This document shows, in pieces, positions 1 through 7,220 of a stretch of DNA of 21,500 nt. The DNA is taken from the NCBI GenBank assembly GCA_021129835.1, contig JAJOKM010000161.1, positions 17,897-39,396 of the forward strand. Reading direction: 5' to 3'. The number at the start of each line of letters is the position of its first letter. Position 1 is the first letter of the stretch. The stretch comes from Thermodesulfovibrionales bacterium. Lineage in GTDB: Bacteria > Nitrospirota > Thermodesulfovibrionia > Thermodesulfovibrionales > Dissulfurispiraceae. Under the pieces are notes generated by a model. The model saw only the letters and a list, made by a program, of their open reading frames with translations. It was not told where the DNA came from and did no database searches. A program made the position numbers and the translations under genes.

Positions 1-2
1 CA

Positions 3-125
3 CCAGGATTAAAGAACTACGATCAAAAAAGGGTTATACTGAGTGCAAGAGCTATTATCCATTATTACAGAAACCTGGAAATGGGAGATGAAGTATTAGA
101 GGGAGGATTTTTGGATGACTTCTGA
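3..125 (+). CDS. C-terminal end of an unidentified protein (cut by window edge)
   Basis: The third frame is open from the window edge to a TGA at 123-125, giving about 40 residues that end in GGFLDDF. The stop lies 11 nt inside the aminotransferase gene that follows, an overlap typical of genes in one operon, and the SD sequence of that next gene (GGGAGG, 101-106) would lie inside this one. I do not recognise the family from so short a tail. The frame starting at base 2 is also open, to 90, but it ends before the SD and looks less protein-like. This is a coding call from context only. Confidence 0.4.
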   Translation, partial: PGLKNYDQKRVILSARAIIHYYRNLEMGDEVLEGGFLDDF

Positions 126-1305
126 TAGATCTAAAAGGATTAAGCCTTCTCCTACACTCTCTATAGATGCAAAGGCAAAGGCGATGATGGCTCAAGGAAT
201 CGACATTGTGAATTTTGGCGTCGGTGAGCCTGATTTTGACACGCCTGAGCATATAAAAGAGGCTGCAATAAAGGCGATCAGGGATGGTTTTACGAAATAC
301 ACACCGGTGGGCGGGATTGATGAGCTTAAGAAGGCTGTTGTAGCGAAATTCCAAAGCGACAATAATCTTACCTATAGAGAGGATGAGGTGATCGTCTCAT
401 GCGGGGCAAAGCATAGTCTCTATAACATTGCACAGGCTTTATTTGGACCAGGAGATGAGGTAATAATTCTGTCGCCATATTGGGTCTCTTATCCTGAACA
501 GGTGCTTTTGAATGATGCAATCCCTGTCTTCGTAAAGACATATAAAGGTGATAATTTTATGATTAGACCTGATCTCCTTGAATCAAAGATAACAAAAAGG
601 ACGAAGGCGATGATACTCAATTCTCCATCGAATCCAACAGGATCGACATATGATAAAAGCAGACTGGAGGCTATCGCTGAAATAGCCTTAAGGCATAACA
701 TCTATATAATTTCTGACGAAGTATATGAAAAAATCATTTATGATGATACTAAGCATATTAGCATTGCATCTCTCAGCAATGAGCTTAAGAGAAGAACTAT
801 TGTTGTCAATGGACTTTCGAAGGCTTATGCTATGACCGGCTGGCGTATTGGTTATGCAGCAGGTCCAAGGGAGATTATACAGGCAATGACTAATATTCAG
901 AGCCAATCCACATCCAACCCCACATCCATTGCCCAGAAGGCATCAGTGGCTGCGCTAACAGGTCCTCAGGATTTTATATCACTGATGCATTCAGAGTTTG
1001 ACAAAAGAAGGCGGTTCCTTGTTGATGGTCTAAATTCTATCGATGATATAAATTGTCTTCAGCCAACAGGCGCCTTTTATGTATTTCCTGATGTTTCAAA
1101 GCTCTACGGCAAGAAAACCGAATTAAGAGAGCTGAATTCTTCACTCGACATGGCAATATACCTGTTAGAGGATGCAATGGTAGCACTTGCTCATGGAGAG
1201 GCGTTTGGGGATGACAATTGCATGAGAATTTCGTATGCAACATCCATCGACAACATAGATAAGGGGCTCAAGAGAATAAGAGAAGTGGTATCAAAACTAA
1301 GATAG
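115..1305 (+). CDS. aspC: Class I pyridoxal-phosphate aminotransferase, aspartate aminotransferase type Ib
   Basis: A cytosolic PLP enzyme of 396 aa, the normal length for the family. It probably interconverts aspartate and 2-oxoglutarate with oxaloacetate and glutamate; members of this subgroup may also transaminate prephenate or aromatic keto acids. Visible motifs are the N-terminal GEPDFDTPEHI with TKYTPVGGIDEL, the NSPSNPTG stretch (169-176), SDEVYE with the PLP-contacting Asp201 and Tyr204, the Schiff-base lysine in SKAYAMTGWRIGY (Lys236), and the carboxylate-binding arginine in RISYATS (Arg371). The ATG at 115 has GGGAGG 8 nt upstream and the N terminus has family length. It overlaps the preceding open frame by 11 nt and is followed by era after 37 bp. 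The substrate is inferred from the family; the fold and class are certain. Confidence 0.93.
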   Translation: MTSDRSKRIKPSPTLSIDAKAKAMMAQGIDIVNFGVGEPDFDTPEHIKEAAIKAIRDGFTKYTPVGGIDELKKAVVAKFQSDNNLTYREDEVIVSCGAKHSLYNIAQALFGPGDEVIILSPYWVSYPEQVLLNDAIPVFVKTYKGDNFMIRPDLLESKITKRTKAMILNSPSNPTGSTYDKSRLEAIAEIALRHNIYIISDEVYEKIIYDDTKHISIASLSNELKRRTIVVNGLSKAYAMTGWRIGYAAGPREIIQAMTNIQSQSTSNPTSIAQKASVAALTGPQDFISLMHSEFDKRRRFLVDGLNSIDDINCLQPTGAFYVFPDVSKLYGKKTELRELNSSLDMAIYLLEDAMVALAHGEAFGDDNCMRISYATSIDNIDKGLKRIREVVSKLR

Positions 1306-1342
1306 TTCATATAAAAATGCAAAATATAGGTAGTAAAAGACC

Positions 1343-2230
1343 GTGAACAGCGAGTTTCGTAGCGGTTATGCTTCATTAATGAGCAGACCAAATGTTGGCA
1401 AATCTACATTGCTCAACACTATTCTTGGTGAGAAGGTCTCCATCGTTACATCCAAACCCCAAGCCACGAGGAATAAAATAATTGGCATAAAGACATTACC
1501 TGATGCCCAGGTAATATTTATAGACACCCCAGGAATTCATAAGCCAAGACATAGGCTCGGGGAGTTAATGGTTAGAGAGGCCCGGACATCTGCCAGAGGG
1601 GTAGATTTAATTCTCTTCATGGTCGAGCCAGAGGAACCAAGCGCCGGGGATAAATTCATAATTGAGATATTGAAAGAGTTAGGGAAGCCTACATTTCTCT
1701 TGATAAATAAGATTGATATAGTCAAAAAGCCGCGTATACTTTCCGTTATTGATGCGTATAACAGGCTTTATTCATTCATGGAGATCATGCCGCTTTCAGC
1801 CCTCACAGGCGATGGTGTTGATATTTTTCTTGGTTCCCTGGTAAAGTATTTACCAAAGGGGCCTAAATATTATCCGGATGACCTTGTGACTGACCAGTTT
1901 GAGAGGTTTATGGTTTCCGAGATAATCAGGGAGAAGATTATGGAGCAAACGGAGGATGAGATACCATACTCTATTGCTGTAGAGGTAGCTGAATGGTCCG
2001 AAAGGGAGGATGGGATTGTTTTTATCCACTCAAATATCTTTGTTGAGAGGAAGGGACAGAAAGGCATTATAATAGGAAAAAGTGGTTTGAGGTTGAAGTC
2101 CATAGGGAGTAGTGCGAGAATTGAAATTGAAAGGCTGCTCGGAATAAAGGTTTTTTTAGAGTTATGGGTAAAGATAAAAAAGGATTGGCGTAGTAATAAT
2201 CGTATATTAAGAGAATTGGGGTTTAAATGA
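1343..2230 (+). CDS. era: GTPase Era, 16S rRNA/30S assembly factor
   Basis: Era binds the 3' end of 16S rRNA and assists 30S subunit maturation. The 295-aa protein has an N-terminal GTPase domain with SRPNVGKST (14-22), DTPG (61-64), NKID (122-125) and a SAL motif. The C-terminal KH domain includes GQKGIIIGKSGLRLKSIG, near residues 238-255. The start is GTG at 1343 with only a weak SD; the first residues (SGY before the P-loop) agree with family length, so I keep it. The end overlaps the next gene by ATGA (2227-2230), so translation is probably coupled. Oddity: the first glycine of the P-loop (GRPNVGKS in most Era proteins) is Ser14, codon AGC at 1382-1384, and the preceding strand reads ASLM rather than a VAIV-like sequence. 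All other G motifs are intact. Confidence 0.95.
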   Translation: MNSEFRSGYASLMSRPNVGKSTLLNTILGEKVSIVTSKPQATRNKIIGIKTLPDAQVIFIDTPGIHKPRHRLGELMVREARTSARGVDLILFMVEPEEPSAGDKFIIEILKELGKPTFLLINKIDIVKKPRILSVIDAYNRLYSFMEIMPLSALTGDGVDIFLGSLVKYLPKGPKYYPDDLVTDQFERFMVSEIIREKIMEQTEDEIPYSIAVEVAEWSEREDGIVFIHSNIFVERKGQKGIIIGKSGLRLKSIGSSARIEIERLLGIKVFLELWVKIKKDWRSNNRILRELGFK

Positions 2231-2682
2231 TAATGGTACAGATAAAGGTTGAGGGTCTTTTATTTGACCCACGAAGTGGCATGTATATTCTGCTCTTAAA
2301 GCAGATAGATGACAGTGGAACGTTACCGGTATGGATAGGAAAACCAGAGGCAGATGCCATAGCCCTTGCTATAGGGAAGGTTATCACGCCGAGACCCCTT
2401 ACTCACGATTTAGTAAAGAATGTATTTGACGAATTAGGGGTTCAGGTTACAAAGGTTGTAATAACAGAGATAATCGACAATACCTATTATGCCCTTATAT
2501 ATGCAACTGATGGAAATAGAGAAGTAGCAATAGACTCGAGGCCTTCTGATGCTGTTGCTATTGCCCTCAGAGTAGAATCCCCAATTTTTGTTGAAGAGGA
2601 TGTCTTAAAAGTGAGGAAGACAGATGAACTCGAAGAGTGGCTTAAAAACCTGAAACCAGAAGACTTTGGAAATATCATGTAG
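2227..2682 (+). CDS. Bifunctional nuclease family protein (DUF151/BFN domain)
   Basis: A 151-aa protein that is nearly all one BFN (DUF151) domain. Recognisable blocks are the N-terminal VEGLLFDPRSGMYILLLK, LPVWIGKPEADAIALAIG (about 34-51), the RPLTHDLVKNVFDELG helix, and IDSRPSDAVAIALRVESPIFVEEDVL near residues 100-125, which holds the conserved SRPSDA(V/I)A motif. Characterised relatives have DNase and RNase activity, and bacterial members are generally uncharacterised, so the function here comes from the family only. The ATG at 2227 lies inside the era stop region (ATGA overlap), implying translational coupling. A mobile-element-like hairpin begins 9 bp after the stop codon. Confidence 0.88.
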   Translation: MIMVQIKVEGLLFDPRSGMYILLLKQIDDSGTLPVWIGKPEADAIALAIGKVITPRPLTHDLVKNVFDELGVQVTKVVITEIIDNTYYALIYATDGNREVAIDSRPSDAVAIALRVESPIFVEEDVLKVRKTDELEEWLKNLKPEDFGNIM

Positions 2683-2691
2683 ATGCTAAAG

Positions 2692-2831
2692 GTAACTACT
2701 CAGGTTCACGGTTCAGGGGTTCACGGTTCAAGGTCGAAAAACGATTAAAATTAAACAGGCTGAACCTTAGTAATCATAAAAATATAAGGTTATTAACCGT
2801 GAACTGTGAACCTGACAACCTGAGTAGTTAC
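2692..2831. repeat. MITE-like hairpin element, copy 1 (complete, 140 bp)
   Basis: The outer ends are a perfect inverted repeat: GGTAACTACTCAGGTT at 2691-2706 and its exact reverse complement at 2817-2832. Inside the left arm are degenerate heptamers of the GGTTCAC type. The right arm holds their complements (AACCGTGAACTGTGAACC), and the loop is A/T-rich. A 30-bp stretch at 2736-2765 is identical to one in the truncated copy at 11593-11622. I see no ORF of note and no 8-bp direct repeat at its edges (TGCTAAAG against CACTTTAT), so it is either old or has no preserved target duplication. It sits just after the DUF151 stop codon. Confidence 0.8.
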
Positions 2832-2960
2832 CACTTTATCAAATACCGATTTTAGTACTACGGCAACTATTTTAGTAGGGTGCCGAGAAAGAAGCACTGC
2901 ATCTGCTTGTTGATAGGAAACTTAGAGAGCAGCAGAGGGAGAGGCAATTCCTCGACACTA

Positions 2961-3074
2961 GTATAACGTTTCATTAAAAAGTTGTCATTGGTGTAATTTG
3001 TGAGCCTTGTTGAGATTGCTTTGTCGCTTCGCTCCTCGCAATGACAGCGTAAGGGTTTTAATAAAACGTTATAC
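2961..3074. repeat. Second inverted-repeat element (114 bp) flanked by TA
   Basis: GTATAACGTTTCATTAAAA (2961-2979) is mirrored by TTTTAATAAAACGTTATAC (3056-3074), 18 of 19 positions matching. A TA dinucleotide lies just outside each end (2959-2960 and 3075-3076), as expected for MITEs moved by IS630/Tc1-mariner type transposases. Inside is a second palindrome, TGTCATTG (2983-2990) with CAATGACA (3039-3046), holding a CTTCGCTCC core. A similar palindrome lies at 21446-21475. No transposase is present, so mobility is inferred. Confidence 0.6.
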
Positions 3075-3093
3075 TATACAGGGACTAAGAGCG

Positions 3094-3750
3094 ATGAAGT
3101 ATATACAGAAAGCATTCTTGAGTAAGCTTTGGAGAAAATTAAAGGCGCGGTTCCTTACAGGTATAATCGTTAGTGTTCCTATTGCTGTTACCATAGGGAT
3201 ATTGATATGGGCATTCCTCGCTATTGATGGCATTCTGCAGCCAGTAATTGTAACCTTATTCGGGCATGCGGTCCCCGGAGTCGGTTTTGGCGTAACGGTA
3301 TTATTGATTTACCTGGTCGGAGTAGCCGCCAATGCCGTTGGTGGAAGGGCGCTGATTCGCTACGGCGAAGCACTACTGGCAAAGCTGCCGGTGGTCCGGC
3401 AACTTTACGCTGGTGTAAAGCAGATCACGGAGGGCTTTTCTGACCCGCTCCAGACCGGCTTTCTGCAGGTGGTACTTATAGAATTCCCTAGAAAAGGCGT
3501 GAGGGCTATAGGCTTTATCACCAATGAATCGTCTGACGGATCTAACAATAAGCTGATCAGTGTTTTCATACCGACTGCCCCCAACCCAACCTCTGGCTTC
3601 CTCCAGATAGTAAGGGAGGATGATATTATCCGAACTGATATAGCAGTCGATGAGGCCATGAAAATGGTCATTTCTGCTGGCAAGATAGCGGCACAAGAGG
3701 CAGTGGACAAGGTGGCAGAGCATTGGGAAAAGCGGTCAGCAAACCCCTGA
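3094..3750 (+). CDS. DUF502 family membrane protein
   Basis: A 218-residue protein with two N-terminal membrane segments: about residues 16-44 (TGIIVSVPIAVTIGILIWAF) and 50-77 (GVGFGVTVLLIYLVGVAANAVGG). A soluble domain follows, containing the family-typical KLPVVRQLYAGVKQITEGF, IEFPRKGVRAIGFIT and VFIPTAPNPTSGF blocks. DUF502 proteins are widespread and have no firmly established biochemical role. I chose ATG 3094 because the frame upstream to 3007 runs through the inverted-repeat element and would encode only repeat-derived sequence. The SD is weak (AAGAG). The 3' end overlaps the MFS gene by 28 nt, so the two are co-translated. Base composition is somewhat more G/C-rich than in the neighbouring genes, a possible sign of transfer. 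Confidence 0.82.
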   Translation: MKYIQKAFLSKLWRKLKARFLTGIIVSVPIAVTIGILIWAFLAIDGILQPVIVTLFGHAVPGVGFGVTVLLIYLVGVAANAVGGRALIRYGEALLAKLPVVRQLYAGVKQITEGFSDPLQTGFLQVVLIEFPRKGVRAIGFITNESSDGSNNKLISVFIPTAPNPTSGFLQIVREDDIIRTDIAVDEAMKMVISAGKIAAQEAVDKVAEHWEKRSANP

Positions 3751-4991
3751 AATTGCCCACCTTCCCGCAGCAATTGTTCTATGGTTATGTTGTGGTTGGA
3801 GCTGCCTTCTTTATCTTGTTAGTAGCGTTTGGCACATTATATAGCTTTAGTCTCTTTTTAAGACCGATGGTGGCAGAGTTTGGCTGGACGAGAGCAATGA
3901 TCTCAGGCGCCTATTCACTCTGTATGCTCTTAAGCGGTCTCCTTGCAGTTGTCATGGGAAGTCTAACCGATAGGTTTGGTCCCAGGATAGTTGTGGCAGT
4001 CTGCGGCCTCTTTTTGGGCATAGGCTATCTACTGATGTCTCAGATTAATGCTATCTGGCAACTATATCTGTTCTATGGAGTAATAGCTATTGGCATGAGT
4101 GGCAGCTTTGTTCCGGTGCTATCTACAGTAGCCAGGTGGTTTGTCAAAAAGAGAGGGATGATGGCCGGCATTGTTGTTTCGGGTATAGGTATAGGCACCG
4201 TGATTATGCCGCTGATAGTTAGCCGTCTTGCCTTTGCCTATGGCTGGCGCATCTCCTATATTTTCATGGGTACCATGGCTTTGGTTTTCATTGTATTGGC
4301 AGCGCAGTTTCTACGGCGTGACCCAGCTCAGATGGGGCAGTTGCCACATGGTGAGAGTGAGATGAAAGTAGATGTCTTAAATTTGGGAGCAGGAGAGTTT
4401 TCTCTGCGGGAGGCAATTCTTACCAGGGAGTTCTGGTTGCTTTGTGCAATGCTCCTCTGTTTTGGTTTTTATTTGCAAGTTATAATAGTGCATATTGTCC
4501 CGCATGCTATTGACTTGAAAATTTCAGCAGCCAATGCTGCTAGTATTTTAGCTATTATTGGTGGGATAAGCATTGCCGGCAGGATTACAATGGGTGGTGT
4601 TGCCGATGGTATTGGTAATAAGCCGGCACTTATTATTTGCCTTATTATAATATCAGTTACTTTATTCTGGCTGATGGCAGCCATAGAGTTGTGGATGCTT
4701 TACCTGTTTGCAGTTACCTTTGGATTTGCTTACGGTGGTTTGGCAGCTTTGATATTGCCAATAGTGGCTGAGTTGTTTGGACTGAGTTCACTCGGTAAAA
4801 TCATGGGGGCTTTTATCTTTAGTATCGCCATCGGAGAGGCTATTGGTCCGGTACTGGCTGGCAGTATATTTGATGTGGTCGGCAGCTATCAGATAGCCTT
4901 CTTAGTCTGTGCTATAGCCGGTGTTATAAGTATTGCACTAATCTCACTATTAAGGCCAACTATCAGCGGAGTACGGGACGAGGACTTTTGA
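3723..4991 (+). CDS. Major facilitator superfamily transporter (MCT/OFA-like)
   Basis: A 422-aa inner-membrane protein with about 12 hydrophobic segments. The first half starts at YGYVVVGAAFFILLVAF. The MFS loop signature GSLTDRFGPR lies between TM2 and TM3, and RWFVKKRGMMAGIVVSGIGIG, the block typical of monocarboxylate/oxalate-formate antiporter-like members, lies at TM4-TM5. A short cytoplasmic loop (about residues 195-225) separates the halves, and the equivalent loop in the second half reads GRITMGGVADGIGNK. The substrate cannot be told from the sequence; small organic acids are a family-level guess. The start is TTG at 3723, with AAGGTGG about 7 nt upstream and lying inside the DUF502 gene, which it overlaps by 28 nt. 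Confidence 0.85.
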   Translation: MGKAVSKPLKLPTFPQQLFYGYVVVGAAFFILLVAFGTLYSFSLFLRPMVAEFGWTRAMISGAYSLCMLLSGLLAVVMGSLTDRFGPRIVVAVCGLFLGIGYLLMSQINAIWQLYLFYGVIAIGMSGSFVPVLSTVARWFVKKRGMMAGIVVSGIGIGTVIMPLIVSRLAFAYGWRISYIFMGTMALVFIVLAAQFLRRDPAQMGQLPHGESEMKVDVLNLGAGEFSLREAILTREFWLLCAMLLCFGFYLQVIIVHIVPHAIDLKISAANAASILAIIGGISIAGRITMGGVADGIGNKPALIICLIIISVTLFWLMAAIELWMLYLFAVTFGFAYGGLAALILPIVAELFGLSSLGKIMGAFIFSIAIGEAIGPVLAGSIFDVVGSYQIAFLVCAIAGVISIALISLLRPTISGVRDEDF

Positions 4992-5002
4992 TATCTCCCA
5001 AA

Positions 5003-5032
5003 TTGACAAAGCCGTATTATTAGTTTTACAAT
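5003..5032 (+). promoter_or_regulatory. Sigma70-type promoter for tig
   Basis: TTGACA (5003-5008, perfect consensus), an 18-bp spacer and TACAAT (5027-5032, 5 of 6). It lies just after the MFS stop codon and about 105 bp before the tig start, giving a leader of roughly 95 nt. Called from sequence match only. Confidence 0.55.
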
Positions 5033-5071
5033 GGATAGTTGAAACGATTGAAAGCCAAGCACTAGTTCAAC

Positions 5072-5099
5072 AGATATCCTGATAAAGTCCATGATATCT
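5072..5099. other. Inverted repeat in the tig leader
   Basis: AGATATC (5072-5078) and GATATCT (5093-5099) form a perfect 7-bp inverted repeat with a 14-nt loop, between the predicted promoter and the tig SD. It could be an operator or an RNA hairpin. It does not match the CIRCE heat-shock operator (TTAGCACTC/GAGTGCTAA). Low information content, so chance is possible. Confidence 0.3.
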
Positions 5100-5135
5100 G
5101 ATATGGTATAGTGAGTATTATGCCATGGGGGGAAA

Positions 5136-6380
5136 TTGTTAAAGGAACTTGAAGACATATCATCTACAAAGAAACGCCTTAAAATAGAGATTCCGGCAGA
5201 GGAGATAGAGACTGAAATCCAGACATCTCTCAATAATGTCCGGAATAAGTCCGTGGTGCCCGGCTTTAGGCCTGGTAAGGCACCGATGGGGTTGATAGAG
5301 AAAAAGTTCCGAAAGGATGTGGAGGCAGATGTCCTCGAAAAGGCAGTCCCTGAATTTTATCGAAAGGCAATAAAAGAGGCAGATATAACGCCTGTTTCGG
5401 AACCTGTAATTGAAGAGTCTCTTGACTTCAAGAGAGATACTCCCCTTGTCATGACGATTAGAGTAGAAGTTATGCCAAAATTAGGAACAATTAGTTATGA
5501 AGGCATAACTGTCAAGGAAATTCCTGTAGAGGTCAGCGAGGAAGAAATAAATGCAGCATTGAATATCTTTTCTGAAGAAAGGGCGACTTATGAGTCTTCG
5601 GATGAGACCATAAATTTAAGAGATATTGTGACCGTTGATTATACGACAAATACTGATGACGGGCCAGCAAAAGACGTTATTCTAAAAGTAGGCAGCAGTC
5701 CTTACCCGGGAGAATTTTTTGACGGCCTTATTGGCAGAAGAAAGGGCGAGGAGTTTGGGGTTGAAGCTAGTTTTGATGGAGAGTCTCAACTTCCATTTGC
5801 AGGGAAGAGAGTAAAGTTTACAATGAAGGTAAAAGATGTCAAAAAATGCAATATCCCTGCTATCGATGATGAATTTGCAAGGGATTTAGGCCTTGAAAGT
5901 CTTGAATTACTGAGAGATAAAATAAGGGAAAATATTGCCGAGTCAAAAAACAGAGCTGCAGACAATATTAAACAGAATGACATATTGAACAAGCTTATTG
6001 AGTCTTATGATTTCGAGGTGCCTGAGAGTATTCTCAATGGTGAGGTCGATAGAGTGATCAGTAAATCAAAGAAATCTGACAGCGAAAATCTGACAGACGA
6101 AGGAATAAAAAAGGAGATAATTGCTCGCGCAGAGAAGGACTTGAAGGCACTTATTTTATTGAAATCACTAGGAGAAGCTGAAGGTATAACTATATCAGAT
6201 GAAGATATAAAGAAAGAGGTGTTTTATATATCACAAAAGTATCATACCTCTCCAAAAAGTGTTATAGAGCATTATATGAAGACGGACGGTTCACTGGAGG
6301 AATTAAACCTTCTTGCCTTTAAAAAGAAGGTATTGAATTTCCTCCTAAGTAAGGTGAGTGTTGATTCAGGCATTCCGTAA
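5136..6380 (+). CDS. tig: Trigger factor, ribosome-associated chaperone with PPIase domain
   Basis: Trigger factor sits at the ribosomal exit tunnel and shields nascent chains. The 414-aa protein has three domains. The N-terminal ribosome-binding domain carries the signature GFRPGKAP (43-50). The central FKBP-type prolyl isomerase domain lies at about 150-240 (DIVTVDYTT to FAGKRVKFTMKVKDVKK). The C-terminal helical chaperone domain begins at IDDEFARDLGLESLELLRDKI. The start is TTG at 5136 with a strong purine tract (GGGGGGAAA) directly upstream. ATG codons at 5119 and 5125 are out of frame. It is followed after 201 bp by clpP and clpX, the conserved tig-clpP-clpX order that links folding and proteolysis. 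That gap contains two palindromic repeats, so clpPX may have its own promoter. Confidence 0.96.
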   Translation: MLKELEDISSTKKRLKIEIPAEEIETEIQTSLNNVRNKSVVPGFRPGKAPMGLIEKKFRKDVEADVLEKAVPEFYRKAIKEADITPVSEPVIEESLDFKRDTPLVMTIRVEVMPKLGTISYEGITVKEIPVEVSEEEINAALNIFSEERATYESSDETINLRDIVTVDYTTNTDDGPAKDVILKVGSSPYPGEFFDGLIGRRKGEEFGVEASFDGESQLPFAGKRVKFTMKVKDVKKCNIPAIDDEFARDLGLESLELLRDKIRENIAESKNRAADNIKQNDILNKLIESYDFEVPESILNGEVDRVISKSKKSDSENLTDEGIKKEIIARAEKDLKALILLKSLGEAEGITISDEDIKKEVFYISQKYHTSPKSVIEHYMKTDGSLEELNLLAFKKKVLNFLLSKVSVDSGIP

Positions 6381-6447
6381 AAGCTCGGTATGTCTGAATC
6401 TGTGCAATCTAATAAAATCGTAACTGTATACCTATGTTTTCTTTCTT

Positions 6448-6468
6448 CCCCTCTTTGGCAAAGAGGGG
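6448..6468. repeat. Short perfect palindrome upstream of clpP
   Basis: CCCCTCTTT and AAAGAGGGG are separated by GGC, a 9-bp stem with a 3-nt loop, followed by GTGAGGGAGAGGGCGGGGG. There is no T-run on either side in the right orientation, so it does not look like a tig terminator. It resembles the dispersed intergenic palindromes common in environmental genomes. Confidence 0.5.
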
Positions 6469-6511
6469 TGAGGGAGAGGGCGGGGGTAAACTATCACATA
6501 AAATCTTATTA

Positions 6512-6537
6512 CCTGCCTACGCCGCGGGCACGGCAGG
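6512..6537. repeat. G/C-rich palindrome upstream of clpP
   Basis: CCTGCC (6512-6517) and GGCAGG (6532-6537) flank a GCCGCGGGC core, in otherwise A/T-rich sequence. A TATAAT hexamer lies just downstream at 6550-6555, so this palindrome occupies the position where the -35 box of a clpP promoter would be. No good -35 is visible. Confidence 0.45.
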
Positions 6538-6581
6538 CAAATAATCAGGTATAATGAGCATTATATTAGGAGAATGAATTT

Positions 6582-7220
6582 ATGAGTATAGTTCCTTTCG
6601 TAATAGAGCAAACAGGCAGGACAGAGAGGGCGTATGATATATATTCAAGGCTGCTTAAGGACAGGATAATCTTTATTGGAACTGCCATAGATGACAATGT
6701 GGCTAATGTTGTAATAGCACAGCTATTATTTTTGCAAACGGAGGCTACTGATAAAGATATTCATATTTATATAAATTCACCAGGGGGCGTTGCGTCTTCA
6801 GGGCTTGCTATATACGACACCATGCAGTATGTTAAACCTGATGTTGCCACATACTGCATTGGCCAGGCAGCAAGTCTGGGCGCTTTACTTCTCTGTGCCG
6901 GCACAGATGGAAAACGATTTGCGCTGCCGCATTCTCGCATAATGATACACCAGCCCTTAGGCGGTTTTTATGGACAGGCGACAGATGTGGAAATACACGC
7001 TAAAGAGATATTGAAGATGAAGGATATAATAAATAATATTCTATCAGAGCATACGAAACAGTCCTTTGAAAAGATTCGAGCCGACACCGAAAGGGATTTT
7101 TTTATGTCTGGCGAGGATGCGAAAAAATACGGCATTGTGGACGAAGTGATAGGGGCAATAAAGGAGACGAAGAAAAAGAAGCGAGAAGAAGGGGGTTTTG
7201 ATGGCAAAAAAGACAAATAA
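6582..7220 (+). CDS. clpP: ATP-dependent Clp protease proteolytic subunit ClpP
   Basis: The serine peptidase that forms the double-heptamer chamber degrading substrates unfolded by ClpX. Of 212 residues, the catalytic triad is visible as Ser98 in GQAASLGA, His123 in RIMIHQPLGG and Asp172 in TERDFFMS. The N-terminal PFVIEQTGRTERAYDIYSRLLKDRIIF and the INSPGG oxyanion region (65-69) are canonical. The ATG at 6582 has AGGAGA 8 nt upstream. A TATAAT at 6550-6555 may be a -10 box. The C terminus carries a lysine-rich extension (KETKKKKREEGGFDGKKDK) and overlaps clpX by 20 nt, so the two are translated together. The lysine-rich tail may partly result from the clpX SD being embedded there. Confidence 0.97.
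   Translation: MSIVPFVIEQTGRTERAYDIYSRLLKDRIIFIGTAIDDNVANVVIAQLLFLQTEATDKDIHIYINSPGGVASSGLAIYDTMQYVKPDVATYCIGQAASLGALLLCAGTDGKRFALPHSRIMIHQPLGGFYGQATDVEIHAKEILKMKDIINNILSEHTKQSFEKIRADTERDFFMSGEDAKKYGIVDEVIGAIKETKKKKREEGGFDGKKDK

Noticed and set aside
2701..2735. GGTTCAA-like motifs resembling tRNA T-loops
   Set aside because: The motif GGTTCAA recurs in runs with no acceptor stem, D-arm or anticodon arm around it. The hairpin-element explanation fits all copies.
3007..3093. N-terminal extension of the DUF502 protein
   Set aside because: This part is translated from the inverted-repeat element and has no SD. The family N terminus begins at ATG 3094.
6448..6468. Rho-independent terminator after tig
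   Set aside because: A good stem, but no T-run follows on the plus strand; the downstream sequence is purine-rich.
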